NCBI GenBank assembly: GCA_002438075.1
Contig: DJSQ01000003.1
Location: 2,552-8,797 of the forward strand
Source of the DNA: Clostridiales bacterium UBA6330
Lineage (GTDB): Bacteria; Bacillota; Clostridia; Oscillospirales; CAG-272
Direction: 5' to 3'
DNA length: 6,246 nucleotides
Shown: positions 4,436-6,246 of the stretch, one piece after another
Layout: every line of letters starts with the position of its first letter
How positions within the stretch are numbered: position 1 is the first letter of the stretch
Notes under the pieces: model-generated
The model's input: the letters and a program-made list of their open reading frames with translations, nothing else
The model's database searches: none
Told to the model about the DNA's origin: nothing
Program-made: the position numbers and the translations under genes

Positions 4436-6220
4436 ATGACAAGCAACAAGCACGTTCTGGATTGGATCCGGTCGATGGCTGACATGGTTCAGCCGAAGGA
4501 CATCGTTTGGATCGACGGCAGTGAGGAGCAGGCAGAGGGTCTGCGCCGCATCGCCTGCTCGACCGGCGAGCTGATTAAGCTGAACGAGGAGAAGTATCCG
4601 AACTGCTACCTGCACCGCACCGCCGTCAACGACGTGGCGCGCGTGGAAGGCAGAACCTTCATCTGCACCCGCAAGAAAGAGGACGCGGGCAACATCAACA
4701 ACTGGATGGACCCGCAGGAGTGCTATGCGAAGCTGACCAAGCTGTACACGGGCTCCTACAAGGGCAAGACGATGTACGTCATCCCCTACTCCATGGGCAT
4801 TGTCGGCTCGGAGTTCGGCAAGATTGGCATTGAGCTGACCGACTCGATTTACGTTGTGCTGAATATGCTCATCATGACCCGTGTCGGCAAGAGCGTGATG
4901 GATGCGCTCGGCGACAGCGCGGACTTTGTCAAGGGTCTGCACGCAACCGCCGATTGCAGCGAAGAGAACCGTTATATCTGCCACTTCCCCGAGGACAACA
5001 CCATCTGGTCGGTCAACTCGGCTTACGGCGGAAACGTTCTGCTCGGCAAGAAGTGCTTCGCGCTCCGCATTGCTTCCTACCTCGGCAGAAAAGAGGGCTG
5101 GATGGCTGAGCATATGCTGATTCTCGGCATCGAGAATCCGAAGGGTGAGGTCAAGTACGTCACGGCGGCGTTCCCGTCGGCTTGCGGCAAGACCAACCTT
5201 GCCATGCTCATTCCGCCGGAGGTCTACCGCAAGAAGGGCTACAAGGCATGGACTGTCGGCGACGACATTGCATGGCTCCGTGTGGGTGAGGACGGCAGAC
5301 TTTACGCTGTCAACCCCGAGAACGGCTTCTTCGGCGTGGCGCCCGGGACCAACGAGCACTCCAACTACAACGCGCTGATGACCACCAGAAAGAACTGCAT
5401 CTTCACCAACGTGGGTCACAACCTCGACGACAACACGGTTTGGTGGGAGGGCATGAACGACCAGCCCCCGCACAACGCCATCAACTGGAAGGGCGAGAAG
5501 TGGGACTACACGAAGTACGACAAGGCGGACAAGATCAACACGTCCTGCGCGCATCCGAACTCCCGTTTCACGGCAATGGCGACCAACTGCCCCTGCCTGT
5601 CCTCCGAGTTCAACAACCCGAAGGGCGTTCCGGTAACCGCGATTATCTTCGGTGGCAGACGCGCCAAGACGGCTCCGCTGGTGTACGAATCCAGAAGCTG
5701 GCAGCACGGCGCGTTCGTTGGCTCGATCATGGCTTCCGAGACGACGGCTGCGGCGGCAGGTGCAATCGGTGTGGTTCGCCGCGACCCGATGGCAATGCGT
5801 CCGTTCGTGGGCTACGACATGGGCGACTACTTTGCGCACTGGCTGGAGATGGGCAAGCACATTCCGCACGCTCCGAAGATTTTCCACGTCAACTGGTTCC
5901 GCACCGATGACGAGGGACACTTCATCTGGCCGGGATTCGGCGACAACATGCGTGTTGTGATGTGGATTCTCGCCCGTTGCGCGGGTGAGGTTGACGCTGT
6001 GGAGACCCCGATCGGATACGTTCCGAAGCCCGAGGACATCAACATTGAGGGCTTGGACGGTGTGACGGTTGACACGGTGAAGAATCTGCTGACGATTGAC
6101 AAGCAGAGCTGGCTTGAGGACGTTGAGAACATCAAGGCGTTCTACAAGCAGGTTGGCGACCGCGTCCCGCAGGAGATGTACGACGAGCTCGCAACGCTTG
6201 AGGCGAATTTGAAGAAGTGA
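4436..6220 (+). CDS. pckG: Phosphoenolpyruvate carboxykinase (GTP)
   Basis: The 594-residue product matches the length of GTP-type PEP carboxykinases. It interconverts oxaloacetate plus GTP with phosphoenolpyruvate, CO2 and GDP in the cytoplasm, serving gluconeogenesis or, in anaerobes, CO2-fixing oxaloacetate formation. The family signature FPSACGKTN is at 246-254, forming the P-loop with active-site C250, K252 and T253. The kinase-2 metal-binding motif is VGDDIAWL, with D276 and D277. YGGN...LGKKCFALRIAS begins at Y197, and the GTP-family block PGTNEHSNYNA is also present. The C-terminal part runs through the typical ETPIGYVPKPEDINIEGLDG segment to an intact end, and no key residue appears missing. 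These features distinguish it from the ATP-dependent pckA type. Codon use is uniform and biased towards C/G-ending codons, as expected of a well-expressed housekeeping gene. The gene has its own promoter and a leader of about 79 bases. No catabolite-response (cre) site is evident in that leader. Confidence 0.97.
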   Translation: MTSNKHVLDWIRSMADMVQPKDIVWIDGSEEQAEGLRRIACSTGELIKLNEEKYPNCYLHRTAVNDVARVEGRTFICTRKKEDAGNINNWMDPQECYAKLTKLYTGSYKGKTMYVIPYSMGIVGSEFGKIGIELTDSIYVVLNMLIMTRVGKSVMDALGDSADFVKGLHATADCSEENRYICHFPEDNTIWSVNSAYGGNVLLGKKCFALRIASYLGRKEGWMAEHMLILGIENPKGEVKYVTAAFPSACGKTNLAMLIPPEVYRKKGYKAWTVGDDIAWLRVGEDGRLYAVNPENGFFGVAPGTNEHSNYNALMTTRKNCIFTNVGHNLDDNTVWWEGMNDQPPHNAINWKGEKWDYTKYDKADKINTSCAHPNSRFTAMATNCPCLSSEFNNPKGVPVTAIIFGGRRAKTAPLVYESRSWQHGAFVGSIMASETTAAAAGAIGVVRRDPMAMRPFVGYDMGDYFAHWLEMGKHIPHAPKIFHVNWFRTDDEGHFIWPGFGDNMRVVMWILARCAGEVDAVETPIGYVPKPEDINIEGLDGVTVDTVKNLLTIDKQSWLEDVENIKAFYKQVGDRVPQEMYDELATLEANLKK

Positions 6221-6236
6221 TTCAGGGAAAGACCTT

Positions 6237-6244
6237 GGAGGGAG
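6237..6244 (+). promoter_or_regulatory. Shine-Dalgarno-like sequence at the right edge
   Basis: GGAGGGAG lies 16 bases after the pckG stop and ends 2 bases before the window ends. It could serve a gene starting just outside, possibly cotranscribed with pckG since no terminator separates them within the window. The start codon is not visible, so this stays tentative. Confidence 0.3.
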
Positions 6245-6246
6245 AA

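Noticed and set aside
4412..5920. 502-residue minus-strand open frame opposite pckG
   Set aside because: It is an antisense shadow of a strongly codon-biased gene. The Val/Arg/His-rich translation matches no fold I know, and the plus-strand PEP carboxykinase is certain.
1..6246. CRISPR array, toxin-antitoxin pair, phage or transposase genes
   Set aside because: I looked for direct-repeat arrays, small paired frames and recombinase motifs and saw none.

Overview
The window reads as chromosomal DNA of a low-to-mid G+C anaerobic Firmicute, most likely in class Clostridia. This rests on strong purine-rich Shine-Dalgarno sites, consensus sigma-A promoters (TTGACA/TATAAT), TTG starts, a tRNA gene with its CCA tail encoded, a Fur-type regulator next to a heavy-metal permease, a GTP-type PEP carboxykinase and a large palindromic intergenic repeat. 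The genus cannot be fixed from the sequence alone.

Layout, left to right. (1) Bases 63-1449, minus strand: a two-gene operon with a Fur-family regulator followed by a putative 10-TM heavy-metal permease (PF11449/ArsP_2-like). The reading frames overlap by 8 bases and both genes start with TTG. A consensus promoter has its -10 box overlapped by a perfect 10-bp-arm Fur-box-like palindrome, so autoregulation is likely. (2) Bases 1450-1698, plus strand: an A-tract-rich spacer, a near-perfect promoter, a tRNA-Ser(GGA) gene and an intrinsic terminator. (3) Bases 1742-3313: a predicted lipoprotein with an HEXXH zinc-metallopeptidase motif, closed by its own terminator. (4) Bases 3404-4172: a single SGNH/GDSL hydrolase gene behind its own promoter, with a palindrome at the transcription start region. 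(5) Bases 4218-4330: a nested palindromic element. (6) Bases 4322-6220: promoter, structured leader and the GTP-dependent PEP carboxykinase gene. A Shine-Dalgarno-like sequence at the right edge suggests another gene follows.

The five proteins do not form one pathway. The only clear functional unit is the regulator-permease operon. The other genes look like independently transcribed units: gluconeogenesis/anaplerosis (pckG), an uncharacterised cytosolic esterase-like enzyme, an uncharacterised surface metallopeptidase-like lipoprotein, and a tRNA. Nothing in the window indicates a defence system, CRISPR array, phage or transposase. The points most worth a second look are the operator logic and Cys-rich sensor of the metal operon, the orphan HEXXH lipoprotein, and the nested palindrome whose right arm supplies the -35 of the pckG promoter.
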